Shown here piece after piece: positions 12,383 to 22,015 of a stretch of DNA of 64,000 nucleotides. The DNA is from CAZCGA01 sp964498075 (lineage in GTDB: Bacteria > Desulfobacterota > Binatia > HRBIN30). The first letter of the stretch is position 1, and each line of letters begins with the position of its first letter. A program made the position numbers and the translations under genes. The notes beneath the pieces were generated by a model. It ran no database searches. It had not been told where the DNA came from and worked only from the letters and a program-made list of their open reading frames with translations. The DNA lies in contig CAZCGA010000009.1 of the NCBI GenBank assembly GCA_964498075.1, positions 17,749 through 81,748 of the forward strand, given 5' to 3'.

Positions 12383-13048
12383 TCATCCGCCGCGGGGCAC
12401 CGCCACCTTCGACATGCGCTCCAGGATCGTCGCGGCGCGCTGCCGCACGTAGGGTCCAGGACGGCTTGCCGACCACTTGTGTGGATTCGGTAGGATCGCC
12501 GCGAGCCGTGCCGCTTGTTCCGCGTCCAGCGCGGTGCACGCGGTGTCGAGGTGACGCTGGGCCGCTGCTTCGCAGCCGTAGATCCCATCTCCCCACTCCA
12601 CGGTGTTCAGATATACCTCGAGGATCCGTGCCTTGTTCCACAGCGCCTCGATCCATACCGTGAGGTACGCCTCGAGCCCTTTGCGTACGATGCCCCGACC
12701 GGGCCACAGGAAGAGGACCCGGGCGCACTGCATGCTGATGGTCGAGGCGCCGCGCAAGCGCCCGCCGCGTTCGCTCTCCTGCAGCGCCGATTCCATCTCA
12801 GTCCAGTCGAAGCCGCTGTGCTGCAGGAAGCGTGCGTCTTCCGCTGCAATCACGGCACGCACCAGGTGAGGCGACATCCGTTGCATTGGCACCCAGTGAT
12901 AGTCGATCCAACTACCGGTTGCGGCCCTGATGAGCATGAACGGTGTGACCGGCGGCGCGACACGTGCGAACGCAAGGATCCCCAGGACGGGCATCACGAC
13001 ACCGGCAAGCACCAGCGTAATCAGCACACACCGGGCGAGACGCCGCAT
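12383..13048 (-). CDS. mtgA: Monofunctional biosynthetic peptidoglycan transglycosylase
   Basis: 221 aa, one GT51 domain behind an N-terminal membrane anchor (about residues 8-28). The catalytic glutamate is in 'AAEDARFLQHSGFD', followed by GASTISMQ (GGSTITQQ in relatives) and 'RKGLEAYLTVWIE' with the second conserved Glu. It polymerises lipid II into glycan strands at the outer face of the inner membrane and, unlike class A PBPs, has no transpeptidase domain. It begins 13 nt after the der stop. Confidence 0.9.
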   Translation of the reverse strand: MRRLARCVLITLVLAGVVMPVLGILAFARVAPPVTPFMLIRAATGSWIDYHWVPMQRMSPHLVRAVIAAEDARFLQHSGFDWTEMESALQESERGGRLRGASTISMQCARVLFLWPGRGIVRKGLEAYLTVWIEALWNKARILEVYLNTVEWGDGIYGCEAAAQRHLDTACTALDAEQAARLAAILPNPHKWSASRPGPYVRQRAATILERMSKVAVPRGG

Positions 13049-13061
13049 ACGTCACTCCGAT

Positions 13062-14456
13062 TCAGTGCGCGCCGTCATGCCGGTGTCTGCCTGGAGGTGT
13101 GCGGAAGCGGAGCCGCAACGGTGTGCCGTCGAGCTTGAACGCGGCGCGCAGTGTGTTTGCGAGGTAGCGCTCGTACGCGGTCGACACCAGCTGTGGCGCG
13201 CTGGTGAAGATGGTGATTGTCGGCGGCGCGGTGCCGGTCTGCGTCGCGTAGTAAAAGCGCGGGCGCTTGCCCTTCACGCTGGGAGGTGCTTGCGCACGTG
13301 TGGCGTCGCCGAGCGCTTCATTCAGGTGCACGGTACGCACTTCGCGGCGATGCGCCGCAACCAGATCCTCCAACGCCGGGAACAGATCGCCGACCCCCTT
13401 GCCGGTGTGCGCCGACAGAAAGACGGCTGGGACCTCGGCGAGCGTCGCGTACTGTTCGCGCAACGCCGCGAGAAACGGGACGCGATCCCGCTGCGCATGC
13501 GGCACCGCGTCCCACTTGTTGATGGCGAACAGCAGCGCCCGCCCGCGCTCCCACGCATAGCCGGCGATGCGCGCGTCCTGATCGGTCATCCCCTCGGTCG
13601 CATCGATCAGGAGAATGGCGACCTCGGCGCGCTCGAGAGCGCGGAAGGCCCGCACGACGCTGGCGCGCTCGACCTGCTCCTGCACCCGCGGCCGGCGCCG
13701 GACGCCGGCGGTGTCGACGAGGACATACTCCTGCCCGCGGTAGGTGAACGGCGTGTCGAGCGCGTCGCGCGTGGTGCCCGGGGTGGCGTCGACGATGGCG
13801 CGCTCGTAGCCGACGAGCCGATTGAGGAGCGACGACTTGCCGACGTTCGGCCGGCCGACCAAGGCGAGGGTCACGCTCTCCGCCCTCGGTGCGGCCGTCA
13901 CCGGCGCCTCCGGCAACGCCTCCACCATGCGGTCCAAGAGGTCCTGAATGCCGCGACCATGTGCGGCGGAGATCGGAAAGACCTCGTCGAGCCCGAGGGC
14001 AAAGAACTCGGCGGCTGCATCGTCATGCGCCGGGGTGTCGAGCTTGTTCACCGCGTAGAAGACGGGTTTGCGCAGCTGACGGAGGCGCTCCATGAAGTCG
14101 CGATCGATCGGATTCAACCCGGCCCGGCCGTCGAGCACGACGACCACCGCATCCGCTTCCTCCGCGGCCAAGGCGCTCTGCGCGCGGACGGCGGCACCGA
14201 GCGTCGAGGCATCGGCGTCCTCGAAGCCGCCGGTGTCGATCAGAAGAAACGATCGTCCCCGCCACTGCGCGGTCGCGATATTGCGATCGCGCGTCACCCC
14301 CGGGCGGCTGTCGACGATGGCCCGCGGGGCGTGCACGAGGCGATTGAAGATCGTCGACTTACCGACGTTGGGACGGCCGACGATGGCAACGATCGGCAGG
14401 TGCTGCGGCAGATCAGTAGAGGGTTGATTCATCGGCTCATCGGATTCTCGCGTCAT
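13062..14456 (-). CDS. der: GTPase Der (EngA), 50S ribosome assembly
   Basis: 464 aa with the two tandem G domains unique to Der: GRPNVGKS near residues 26-33 with DTGG, and again near residues 203-210 with DTAGV and NKWD, then the KH-like C-terminal domain ('TGTAPPTITIFTS'). Der acts late in 50S subunit assembly and is essential in most bacteria. An in-frame ATG 24 nt downstream (14432) is an equally plausible start. Confidence 0.95.
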   Translation of the reverse strand: MTRESDEPMNQPSTDLPQHLPIVAIVGRPNVGKSTIFNRLVHAPRAIVDSRPGVTRDRNIATAQWRGRSFLLIDTGGFEDADASTLGAAVRAQSALAAEEADAVVVVLDGRAGLNPIDRDFMERLRQLRKPVFYAVNKLDTPAHDDAAAEFFALGLDEVFPISAAHGRGIQDLLDRMVEALPEAPVTAAPRAESVTLALVGRPNVGKSSLLNRLVGYERAIVDATPGTTRDALDTPFTYRGQEYVLVDTAGVRRRPRVQEQVERASVVRAFRALERAEVAILLIDATEGMTDQDARIAGYAWERGRALLFAINKWDAVPHAQRDRVPFLAALREQYATLAEVPAVFLSAHTGKGVGDLFPALEDLVAAHRREVRTVHLNEALGDATRAQAPPSVKGKRPRFYYATQTGTAPPTITIFTSAPQLVSTAYERYLANTLRAAFKLDGTPLRLRFRTPPGRHRHDGAH

Positions 14457-14474
14457 TGGCAGACAGTTCGACCT

Positions 14475-15920
14475 TCAATGCGGCGGCGCGTCGGGGCTGA
14501 CGAATGTGTTCCGTTGGCCGTCCCATCGCAGGCGGATCACGGGGCGCCCCTTTGCGCCGGGAAAGATCTGCGGTGTCTCGGCAAACCTAACATCCAGAGA
14601 GCGATCGTCAAACTGCATCTGCAGGGCCTCCTGCAAACCGAACATCAGCACGGGGCTGCGCACCCCCGGGGCGAAACCGATGCGCAACGCCTCGAGCCCA
14701 CTGAGGATGAAAAACGCATGCGGCGGCGGCCGCGGCACCGCGGTCGCCACCGCCTCGATGATGCGCGTGCTCATGATGCCGTTACGCCGCAGCTGCTCAT
14801 TCTGAGCCTGCAACGCGGCAGCGCACGCGATGAGCCACACGGCTGTGCCGCCCAGGATCGCAACGCGCAACCATCGGAGGTGCGCCACCCGCGCCGACGC
14901 AACGCTGCCCGCGGTCACGACCAGGAGCGCGAAGCCGACGCTCGCCAGGTATACGTACCGGGATTGGAACGCCCACAATCCGAGGAACGGGGAGAGCGTC
15001 AGCGCGATCCACAAGACCGCCAGCCAGGCGACACGGCGCGTCTCGACCGCGCGGGTGACCCACAGACAGGTGCAGACGAGCACGCCGAACGCAAGTACGG
15101 CCACCGGGCCCGTGAACGGTAGCGGCGCCAGCAGACGCCAGCTCGCCAGGGCTCCTTGGTGCGCAACGAAACGGACCAGCCCCGCGAGATCACCACGCGC
15201 CATGATGTTCCAACCGAGCAGTCCCATCGCAAAATAGGTCGTGCTCACCCGGCGAATCACCAGGTAGGCACCGAGGATTGCGCCGTACACCGCGATCGCG
15301 CCAGCGTGCACCTTCACCTTACCTGGCCCTACCAGGCTCAGCGCAACCGCCACCAGGGGGAACGATGCGGCCGACTCCTTCGCGAGCAACGCCAGACCGA
15401 ACAAGAGCGCGGCCCCAGCGGTGCGTTGCCGCACGTGCAGAAGGACCGCCGCCAAGAACAGACCCGCGGCGATCAGCTCGGTGCGCCCCGACACCCACGT
15501 GACGGCATCGTGATGCGCCGGATGGACCGCAAACAGCAGAGCGACCAGAAGGCGGGGACCGGCGCCGCGCAACACCTCCGACGCCACGCGCCACACCAAG
15601 TACGAGTTGGCGCAGTGCAGGAGCAGATTCACGAGATGATAACCGGCCGGAGCGTTCCCGTTTACCAAGTAGTTGAGAAAGAACGACAGCTGGACCAGCG
15701 GGCGAACGAACGCGCCACTCCACACCGGCGGGACCAGTGCCGCCCGCCACCAGGAGCCGGTGGCACCGACACGGGCGCCGGCGATCCAGATGTAGTCGTC
15801 GTTCATGAGGCCGAACCAGACCGTCCAGCCGTAGTTGAGCAACACCCAGCCGATCAGGATCGGCCCTGCCGCGCGCTCCCACCATGGCCGGGGCATGAGA
15901 TTGTGTGTCGAGGCGTCCAC
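14475..15920 (-). CDS. GT-C-type membrane glycosyltransferase-like protein
   Basis: 481 aa, about ten hydrophobic helices, with a short loop after helix 1 reading 'MNDDYIWIAGARVG'. That acidic Asp-Asp loop and 'HHDAVTWVSGRTE' match the PMT/TMTC-like GT-C superfamily, whose members move sugars from polyprenyl-phosphate donors to protein or lipid on the outer face. The family call rests on topology and these loops; acceptor unknown. GTG start at 15920, 3 nt after the stop of the acyltransferase-like gene. Confidence 0.65.
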   Translation of the reverse strand: MDASTHNLMPRPWWERAAGPILIGWVLLNYGWTVWFGLMNDDYIWIAGARVGATGSWWRAALVPPVWSGAFVRPLVQLSFFLNYLVNGNAPAGYHLVNLLLHCANSYLVWRVASEVLRGAGPRLLVALLFAVHPAHHDAVTWVSGRTELIAAGLFLAAVLLHVRQRTAGAALLFGLALLAKESAASFPLVAVALSLVGPGKVKVHAGAIAVYGAILGAYLVIRRVSTTYFAMGLLGWNIMARGDLAGLVRFVAHQGALASWRLLAPLPFTGPVAVLAFGVLVCTCLWVTRAVETRRVAWLAVLWIALTLSPFLGLWAFQSRYVYLASVGFALLVVTAGSVASARVAHLRWLRVAILGGTAVWLIACAAALQAQNEQLRRNGIMSTRIIEAVATAVPRPPPHAFFILSGLEALRIGFAPGVRSPVLMFGLQEALQMQFDDRSLDVRFAETPQIFPGAKGRPVIRLRWDGQRNTFVSPDAPPH

Positions 15921-15923
15921 TGC

Positions 15924-17171
15924 TCAACGGGGCGGGGCGGCCGCTGGTTGCAAACGCCGGCGCCGCTCTTTGTCGTAGCGGTAGAACAGCGCGATCCCGA
16001 GCATGGCGGCATAAGCGGTCCAGCGCAGGTAACCGAGCCGCACGCGGTCACGCGAGAGGCGCAGGACGACCCAGAGAATCAGCGCCGTCAGCCCGACGAC
16101 CTCGACGCTGAAATGATCGAGGACGCGGCGGCACCGTCTCTCGATGATACCCCACACGGACATCACCAGCTTGAGCAGGGCGAACAACAGGATCGGGTTC
16201 GCAATCGACAAGACGACGGGCACGCTCCAATGCGTGTGGCGCACCGGGCCGAAGCTGATCCAGCCGAAGCGCTCCGCGGTCAGCGTACGGAGCACCAGGT
16301 AGTGGAGGACGGTGACCTCCAAGAGGTGATCCGAGAGGAATCTGACCGGCGGGTACAGGAGCTCGTGGACGCCCGACACGCGATCCAGCGGCGCGAAGGC
16401 CACGTAAAGCAGAACGGCCCAGGCACATCCCGCCACCACGTATGTCGACGTCGCTGCCCATTTATTGAAAACCAGATTCGCGGCCAGCGGCAGGTCCGGC
16501 CGTGCGGTGGCAACGGCCGCCAACACCGACGCCAGCGCCAGGCTCGCCACCGCCCACACCAGCATCGGGCGCGGATGCGCCGGATACTCCATGCCCATCG
16601 CGAAGCCCAGAAACACGACCACCGCCCATGGCAGCGGGAAGAACGGTCCCGGAAGCCCCCACAGATGCTCGGCGAAGGCGATCTCCGCTTGCGTGTCCAG
16701 CGGAACAACCGCCCGGCCCTGCGCCACGAAGCGCGATACGCCCAACGGCACGAACGCGTTGAGCAGCAAAATGAGCACCGACAGCAGCAGGAGCTGCCGG
16801 TGAGACAGGCCGACCCACGTACCCACGAGGATCGCCACACACGCGATCCAAATGAACAGGAAGAACTCCCATGCCAAGTTGAACAGCAAGAAGTAGCTGT
16901 GAAAGGCACCGATCAGACCGAACAGCAACACGAAGGGCAGCACTTCCTCGCGACCCTTGGTCACCAGCCGGTTCTGCGTCATGCCGAAGGCGAGGAAGAA
17001 GAGGAAGTGTCCGGTCTCACCGATGAAGAGCACGGCGTTCTCCATGACGCCGTGCCCGAAGATGAACCGCCACATGTGCGTCCACGACATGAACAGCAGA
17101 CCCGCCGCGCGCAGGTAGTCGAGCGCGTAGTTGCGTCCGGCGGGAGCTGTCTCGATCGCCTTGGCGGTCAC
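15924..17171 (-). CDS. Polytopic membrane protein, acyltransferase-like
   Basis: About 415 aa with ten or so membrane helices. The first helix region 'YALDYLRAAGLLFMSWTHMWRF' places a His after an Asp-x-x-Arg motif, as in the acyltransferase-3/HGSNAT-like superfamily (DUF1624 type) that acylates glycans or lipids across the membrane. The start is uncertain: GTG at 17171 follows AAGAGGG and avoids the upstream gene; an ATG at 17243 would overlap that gene by 41 nt. Placed with the GT-C gene, a cell-surface glycan role is plausible. Confidence 0.6.
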   Translation of the reverse strand: MTAKAIETAPAGRNYALDYLRAAGLLFMSWTHMWRFIFGHGVMENAVLFIGETGHFLFFLAFGMTQNRLVTKGREEVLPFVLLFGLIGAFHSYFLLFNLAWEFFLFIWIACVAILVGTWVGLSHRQLLLLSVLILLLNAFVPLGVSRFVAQGRAVVPLDTQAEIAFAEHLWGLPGPFFPLPWAVVVFLGFAMGMEYPAHPRPMLVWAVASLALASVLAAVATARPDLPLAANLVFNKWAATSTYVVAGCAWAVLLYVAFAPLDRVSGVHELLYPPVRFLSDHLLEVTVLHYLVLRTLTAERFGWISFGPVRHTHWSVPVVLSIANPILLFALLKLVMSVWGIIERRCRRVLDHFSVEVVGLTALILWVVLRLSRDRVRLGYLRWTAYAAMLGIALFYRYDKERRRRLQPAAAPPR

Positions 17172-17202
17172 CACCGGATCCCTCTTTACACTCGCCAGCC
17201 GC

Positions 17203-18456
17203 CTAGGCCGCCGCTTCGCTTGCGGGAGCCACGCTCTCCACAACCACCGGCTCTACCGGAAATGCAAACCCCGACGCCACCGCCGCCATCGCATACGCCA
17301 AGAGACCCACAGCGTAGCTTACCGTGATGCCGAAATTGAGCGAGATGATCGTCGCGACGACACTGCCACAGACCGATGCTGCTCCGTTCACGCCCCAATA
17401 CAGCGCCCGATGCCCCAGCGGGTCTGACGCGCTCAACGCCAGACCGGTGGCCAGCGGGATCCCCAACACGAACCCCAGCGGCACCAAGACCAGCACGGCA
17501 CCCGTGATCCGGAGCCACGTCGGCGCGCTCTCGAGCGTGCGTGCGATGAGGACGCCCCCGGAGGCCGTGAGCCCCGCCACCAGCAGCAGCACCAGCAGCG
17601 CCCGGCGCAGCCAACGTGCGTTCCGCCCGCGCTGCGACGCCCGCTGCGTCCACAGGCTCCCGGCTCCTGCCGCTACCAGCAACGAGAACAGCACCACCGT
17701 CAGCCCGTACACCGGGTGGCCAAGCACGATCATCAGTCGCTGCATCAGCGAGACCTCGATCACGATGAATCCGAAGCCCAGCCCGGCAAAGTATGTCAGT
17801 CGGCTGGTGGTGCGCGGCACCCGGCGCGTCGCCGCGCCGCGCAACCACAACGGCACAAGAATGAAGACGACGGACAAGCCCATGGCAACGACCAGCAGCC
17901 AGCCCAGGGTCACGACCGCATCGGCATTCGTGCTGAAGATCGTCGACTTCGCCCAGCCGGCGCGTACCACGTCGCGGACTCGCAGCATGTTGAAGAAGAA
18001 CGGCCGGTCATCGGTCGGGGGGCTGAGATCCAGGGGAAACGCGTCCAGGAAGGCGGCGGGCTCCAGCCCTCCCGCCAGCTGTGCGAGCGCTTCACCCTGG
18101 CTGAAGCCTGGTCCCAGCAGCTCTTCAAACCCTCTGGCGGCGCACCACCGCCGCAACGTGTCGAGCTCTTCCGTCGTGAACGGCCGCGCCGCAATCAGCA
18201 AGGTCGCTGTGGAGAGGAGCGGTTGACCGCTGCGCGCCAGGAACAGTCGATCCTGCGGCAACGCCGCACCGGCGCGTCGCAACACCGCGGCGGCGAGAGA
18301 TACCATGCGCAACGTCTCTCCGGGTTGCGGACTGAAGTACCGGCGACTCAACGACACCACCCCGTCCGGCGTCAGCCGATCGAGCAGCAGGTTACTCATC
18401 ATGATGAGGAAGACGGCGGCGTAGCGCGCCGATCGGACACCCACCGAACCCTCCAT
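17203..18456 (-). CDS. Truncated spermidine-synthase-like membrane protein (tandem paralogue)
   Basis: 417 aa. It matches the C-terminal half of the gene just upstream: the loop 'LLLDRLTPDGVVSLSRR', the 'PPTDDRPFFFNML' segment and then seven or so membrane helices. The N-terminal membrane half and the SAM-binding spermidine-synthase core are missing. Its ATG follows directly on the TAG of the upstream gene, in the same frame. The first 18 residues are unlike the family, so it looks like the remnant of a tandem duplication; it may still be expressed as a membrane protein. Confidence 0.65.
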   Translation of the reverse strand: MEGSVGVRSARYAAVFLIMMSNLLLDRLTPDGVVSLSRRYFSPQPGETLRMVSLAAAVLRRAGAALPQDRLFLARSGQPLLSTATLLIAARPFTTEELDTLRRWCAARGFEELLGPGFSQGEALAQLAGGLEPAAFLDAFPLDLSPPTDDRPFFFNMLRVRDVVRAGWAKSTIFSTNADAVVTLGWLLVVAMGLSVVFILVPLWLRGAATRRVPRTTSRLTYFAGLGFGFIVIEVSLMQRLMIVLGHPVYGLTVVLFSLLVAAGAGSLWTQRASQRGRNARWLRRALLVLLLVAGLTASGGVLIARTLESAPTWLRITGAVLVLVPLGFVLGIPLATGLALSASDPLGHRALYWGVNGAASVCGSVVATIISLNFGITVSYAVGLLAYAMAAVASGFAFPVEPVVVESVAPASEAAA

Positions 18457-20988
18457 CTAGCCGCCTGCCGCCGCGCTGCGCTGACCGTACAGCATCAGCG
18501 TCGTGCCGATGATGTAGAGACCGGCGGCGGAGAGCGCCACCACGCTGAAGCCCCAGGACATGGCGAGGATGACGGCGAGCGTCGTGCCGATCACCGAGCC
18601 GATGCCGTTGATCCCCCAGGCCCACGGAACCAGCCGCGGGTGCGCACGCGCCACGCACGCGATGCCCAACGGCATGAACATCCCCAGCGTCAAGCCCATC
18701 GGCAACTGCGCGGCCACCGCGATCAGCACGCGCGGCAGCAACTCCAGGTGGAGAAACGCCGTGAACACCCGCGCCAGCGTCAGCACGTACACAACGACCA
18801 GCAGGGCGATGACGGCCGCCAGCCATCGCAGCGCCGCCTCCGGACGCTCCGCAAAGCGAGTCGACGCGAGGCTGCCGGCGCTGGAGAAGAGCAGCAGCGA
18901 GAAGATGGTGATCGACAGCGCGTACGTCGGCGAACCGAGGAAGAGCACGAAGGACTGCACGAAGCTGATCTCGATGAACATGAATCCGACACCCAGGGCG
19001 AGGAAGTAGACCAGGTATGACAGCACCCCCGGAGCTCTCAACCCCTCGCGCGCGCCGCGCCACAGCGGCAGGACGATCAGCAGCGCACCCAGCCCGACGG
19101 ATTGGACGATCATGAGCACCAGCACTAGCTGTCCGATGAACGACCCGGGAAAGAGAAAGAAGAGGCTCTTGCGGGGCGAGAAGTTGCGCCACTTGCCGAC
19201 GTTGTAGAAGAAGGGATCGCGGTCGTAGACCGCGTCCATGCGGAACCAGGCCGCATCCAACCAGCGCTGGCGCGCCGGCTCGTCGCTGCCCAGCACCGTC
19301 GCGAACGTCGACGCATCCGCCGGCATGCCCGGGGCATACGCCACCTTGAACCCTTTCGCCGCCGCGAACTCGGAAACGCGACGCACGTCGTCGGCGCTGA
19401 ACGGGGTCTTCTTCACCAACACGTCTTGCGACTGCGCGTTGCCGGCATTCGACACGGCGCTGACGATCATCAGGTGCTCTTGCGGGTCTGGCGCGCCCAA
19501 ACGCTGCAAGGCGCGATAGCCGTTGAGCGCCAGCCGCGTGCTGAGCGGCGGCGGCCTGCTCGGATCGAGAATGTCTCCGACCACCATTGACAGCAGCCCG
19601 TCCCCCGACAGGTGCGCGAAGAAATCCTCCTGCGCTTCGACCGTGTACAGGTAGCTCTCCGCCAGAATGTACGCACCGGTGGCCTGCGCGGCAAAGGTGT
19701 CGACGGCGGTAATCTGAATCAGGTCGAACACCTGGTCGGTCTTGCGGATGAAGTGACGGCCTTCGCCCGCAAGCAGCGTCACGTCGCTGCGATCGTAGAA
19801 GCCGCCGGTGAACGGGCGCAGGCGACGCGTGAGCAGATCGACCGTCTTCGGTTGCAGCTCGACGCCGGTGACGTGACGCGCCCCCTGCTTGATGGCGTTG
19901 ATCATGTCGATGCCACCGCCGACACCGATGACCAAGACGTTGGGCCGGTCACGAATCACGTACGGCGTGCGCAGCAGGTGGTGGTCGAGCATGGCGTAGT
20001 CATCGAACGAGCCGGTGAAGGAGTACAGGTTCGAGCCATTGCCGCCGTCGTACTGCAGCCAGCCGCCGTTCGGAAACGGCCCGTCGTACGACCGCATGAT
20101 GCCCGTGCCGCGCCAGTAGAGGTACTGCGTCGGTGGGTCCCAACCGAACGCGTCGACGCGATTGAGCGCCGTCCACGCCATGTAGGCGTCGGGCCGCTTG
20201 ATGTCTTCACGGAATCCAGCCAGCGCCTTCGAGCCGGTGACACGCACGTCCAGATGATTCCCAAAGAGCGCGGCGCACAGAACGCTCGCAAGCGCCGCCC
20301 CGGTCAACCCCGCCGCCGGCGTCGTGGTGCCAGCTCCAGCGCTGAGCGCCGCCGCCGCCGCCAACAGGAGCCCGGCCGCCAGCACGACAACTCCGGGAAC
20401 ACCGACCGGCTCGACGAGGGCCACGACGAGTACACAGCCGAGCGCCGCTCCGAACAGGTCGAAGAAATACAAGCGGCCCATCAGCCGCGGATACGCCGTG
20501 AACGGCACGCTGATCGCGAAGCCGGCGAGCAGGAACGGCGCGCCCACGGCCACGTAGTAGCTCAGCAGGCTGAGCGAGAAGCGCAGCGGCTTGATCGTTA
20601 CGTTCCCCACCTCGAGCGGAAAGCCGGCGAAGAACAACAGCGCGGCGATCGTGAGTGCGGCGCTGGCAGTCAACGCGCCGATCAGCAAACGCTGGCCGTG
20701 GCGCTCGAAGAGACGGGGAAACGCCGCGACGACGGCGCCGCTGGCGCCAAAGCCGAGCAACGCCACGCTGATCGTGAGGTAGGCGAAATGATACCAGATG
20801 GTGAACGAGAACAGTCGGGTGAGCGACACCTCCAGCGTCAGCAGCGCCGTCGAGGTGAGCAGCAGCGTGGCATAGATGCCCCAGTGCGGCGACGCACCCC
20901 ATCCGGCGACGATCAGCGCTGCAGACGGCTCGTGCCGCCCGTCGGCCTGGAGCGTACCAGCGCCCACCGGCGCCGCCGGCTGTGTCAC
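18457..20988 (-). CDS. Membrane-embedded spermidine synthase-like protein
   Basis: 843 aa: N-terminal membrane half (about residues 30-270), a spermidine-synthase-like Rossmann domain with SAM motif 'VIGVGGGIDMINAIKQGA' followed by an acidic 'GVELQP', then a second membrane half with 'GVGFMFIEISFVQ'. Proteins of this build are common in deltaproteobacteria but uncharacterised; aminopropyl transfer is not established. The start is GTG at 20988, overlapping the era stop by 4 nt (GTGA); longer starts run into era. Confidence 0.75.
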   Translation of the reverse strand: MTQPAAPVGAGTLQADGRHEPSAALIVAGWGASPHWGIYATLLLTSTALLTLEVSLTRLFSFTIWYHFAYLTISVALLGFGASGAVVAAFPRLFERHGQRLLIGALTASAALTIAALLFFAGFPLEVGNVTIKPLRFSLSLLSYYVAVGAPFLLAGFAISVPFTAYPRLMGRLYFFDLFGAALGCVLVVALVEPVGVPGVVVLAAGLLLAAAAALSAGAGTTTPAAGLTGAALASVLCAALFGNHLDVRVTGSKALAGFREDIKRPDAYMAWTALNRVDAFGWDPPTQYLYWRGTGIMRSYDGPFPNGGWLQYDGGNGSNLYSFTGSFDDYAMLDHHLLRTPYVIRDRPNVLVIGVGGGIDMINAIKQGARHVTGVELQPKTVDLLTRRLRPFTGGFYDRSDVTLLAGEGRHFIRKTDQVFDLIQITAVDTFAAQATGAYILAESYLYTVEAQEDFFAHLSGDGLLSMVVGDILDPSRPPPLSTRLALNGYRALQRLGAPDPQEHLMIVSAVSNAGNAQSQDVLVKKTPFSADDVRRVSEFAAAKGFKVAYAPGMPADASTFATVLGSDEPARQRWLDAAWFRMDAVYDRDPFFYNVGKWRNFSPRKSLFFLFPGSFIGQLVLVLMIVQSVGLGALLIVLPLWRGAREGLRAPGVLSYLVYFLALGVGFMFIEISFVQSFVLFLGSPTYALSITIFSLLLFSSAGSLASTRFAERPEAALRWLAAVIALLVVVYVLTLARVFTAFLHLELLPRVLIAVAAQLPMGLTLGMFMPLGIACVARAHPRLVPWAWGINGIGSVIGTTLAVILAMSWGFSVVALSAAGLYIIGTTLMLYGQRSAAAGG

Positions 20989-21902
20989 AGCCCGAACTCT
21001 TTCAACAACGCCTCCCGCTTGGTCCACTCTTCCTGCACCCGAACGAACAGCTCCAGATACACGCGCCGACTCAGCATGCGCTCCAGCTCCAAGCGTGCGG
21101 CTTGCCCGATGTCCTTAAGGCGGGCGCCGCGCGCGCCGATGATGATACCCTTCTGCGAACGACGCTCGACGTGGATGGTCGCGCTGATCACGGCGAGGTT
21201 GCCCTTCTCTTCAAACTTGTCGACGGTGACCGCCACCGCGTAGGGCACTTCTTGCCGGGTGTGCAGCAGGATCTTTTCGCGCACCACCTCCTGCACCAGC
21301 ATGCGCTCCGTCTGGTCGGTGAGGGCGTCCGGCTCATACAAGCGCGGGCCTTCCGGAAGCATGCGGACGATCTGCGCGAGCAGCTCCTTGAAGTTGGTCT
21401 TCTTCAAGGCACTCAGCGGAACGACGTCGCGCCCGGGCAGCAGCGCGTCGATCTGCCCGAGCAACGGCAACAGGTCGTTCCGGCTCCCCTGGTCGATCTT
21501 GTTGACCACCACGCAGACGCGCCGCGACTCCGCGGCGAGCCGTGCGGCGATGATCCGATCGGCCGGCCTGATGCCCTCGGCGGCGTCGATGACCCAGAGC
21601 AGGACATCGGCGTCCTCGATGGCCCGCTCGACGGACTGCACCATGCGCCGGTTGATCGGGCTGCGCGGCGTGTGCATCCCCGGCGTATCGATGAAGATGA
21701 TCTGCGCCTGCGGCAGCGTCTTGATACCGAGGATGCGGGTGCGCGTGGTTTGCGGCTTGGGCGTGACGATGGCGATCTTCTGACCGAGCAGCTGATTCAA
21801 CAAGGTCGACTTGCCGACGTTCGGGCGGCCGATGATCGCCACGAACCCGGAGCGATGCCCGGGTTCGGGTGTGGCGGCGGCATCGATCGAGGTGTCCTCC
21901 AT
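20985..21902 (-). CDS. era: GTPase Era
   Basis: 305 aa. G domain with GRPNVGKS (G1), DTPGMHTP (G3) and NKID (G4), then the KH domain with 'GIIIGARGARLKDIG', which binds the 3' end of 16S rRNA. Era is needed for 30S maturation. The ATG is at 21902 and the 3' end overlaps the next gene, suggesting era leads the operon that continues leftwards. Confidence 0.95.
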   Translation of the reverse strand: MEDTSIDAAATPEPGHRSGFVAIIGRPNVGKSTLLNQLLGQKIAIVTPKPQTTRTRILGIKTLPQAQIIFIDTPGMHTPRSPINRRMVQSVERAIEDADVLLWVIDAAEGIRPADRIIAARLAAESRRVCVVVNKIDQGSRNDLLPLLGQIDALLPGRDVVPLSALKKTNFKELLAQIVRMLPEGPRLYEPDALTDQTERMLVQEVVREKILLHTRQEVPYAVAVTVDKFEEKGNLAVISATIHVERRSQKGIIIGARGARLKDIGQAARLELERMLSRRVYLELFVRVQEEWTKREALLKEFGL

Positions 21903-22015
21903 CTACGTATGTGATTAGCAAGGGACGGGCGCATGGCTCAAGGTGACGCCGCCTGGAAAGGGAATCGGCCACCCCTTGCACGCGAGCCCGAAACGGAGAA
22001 AATGCGGCCGGCATT

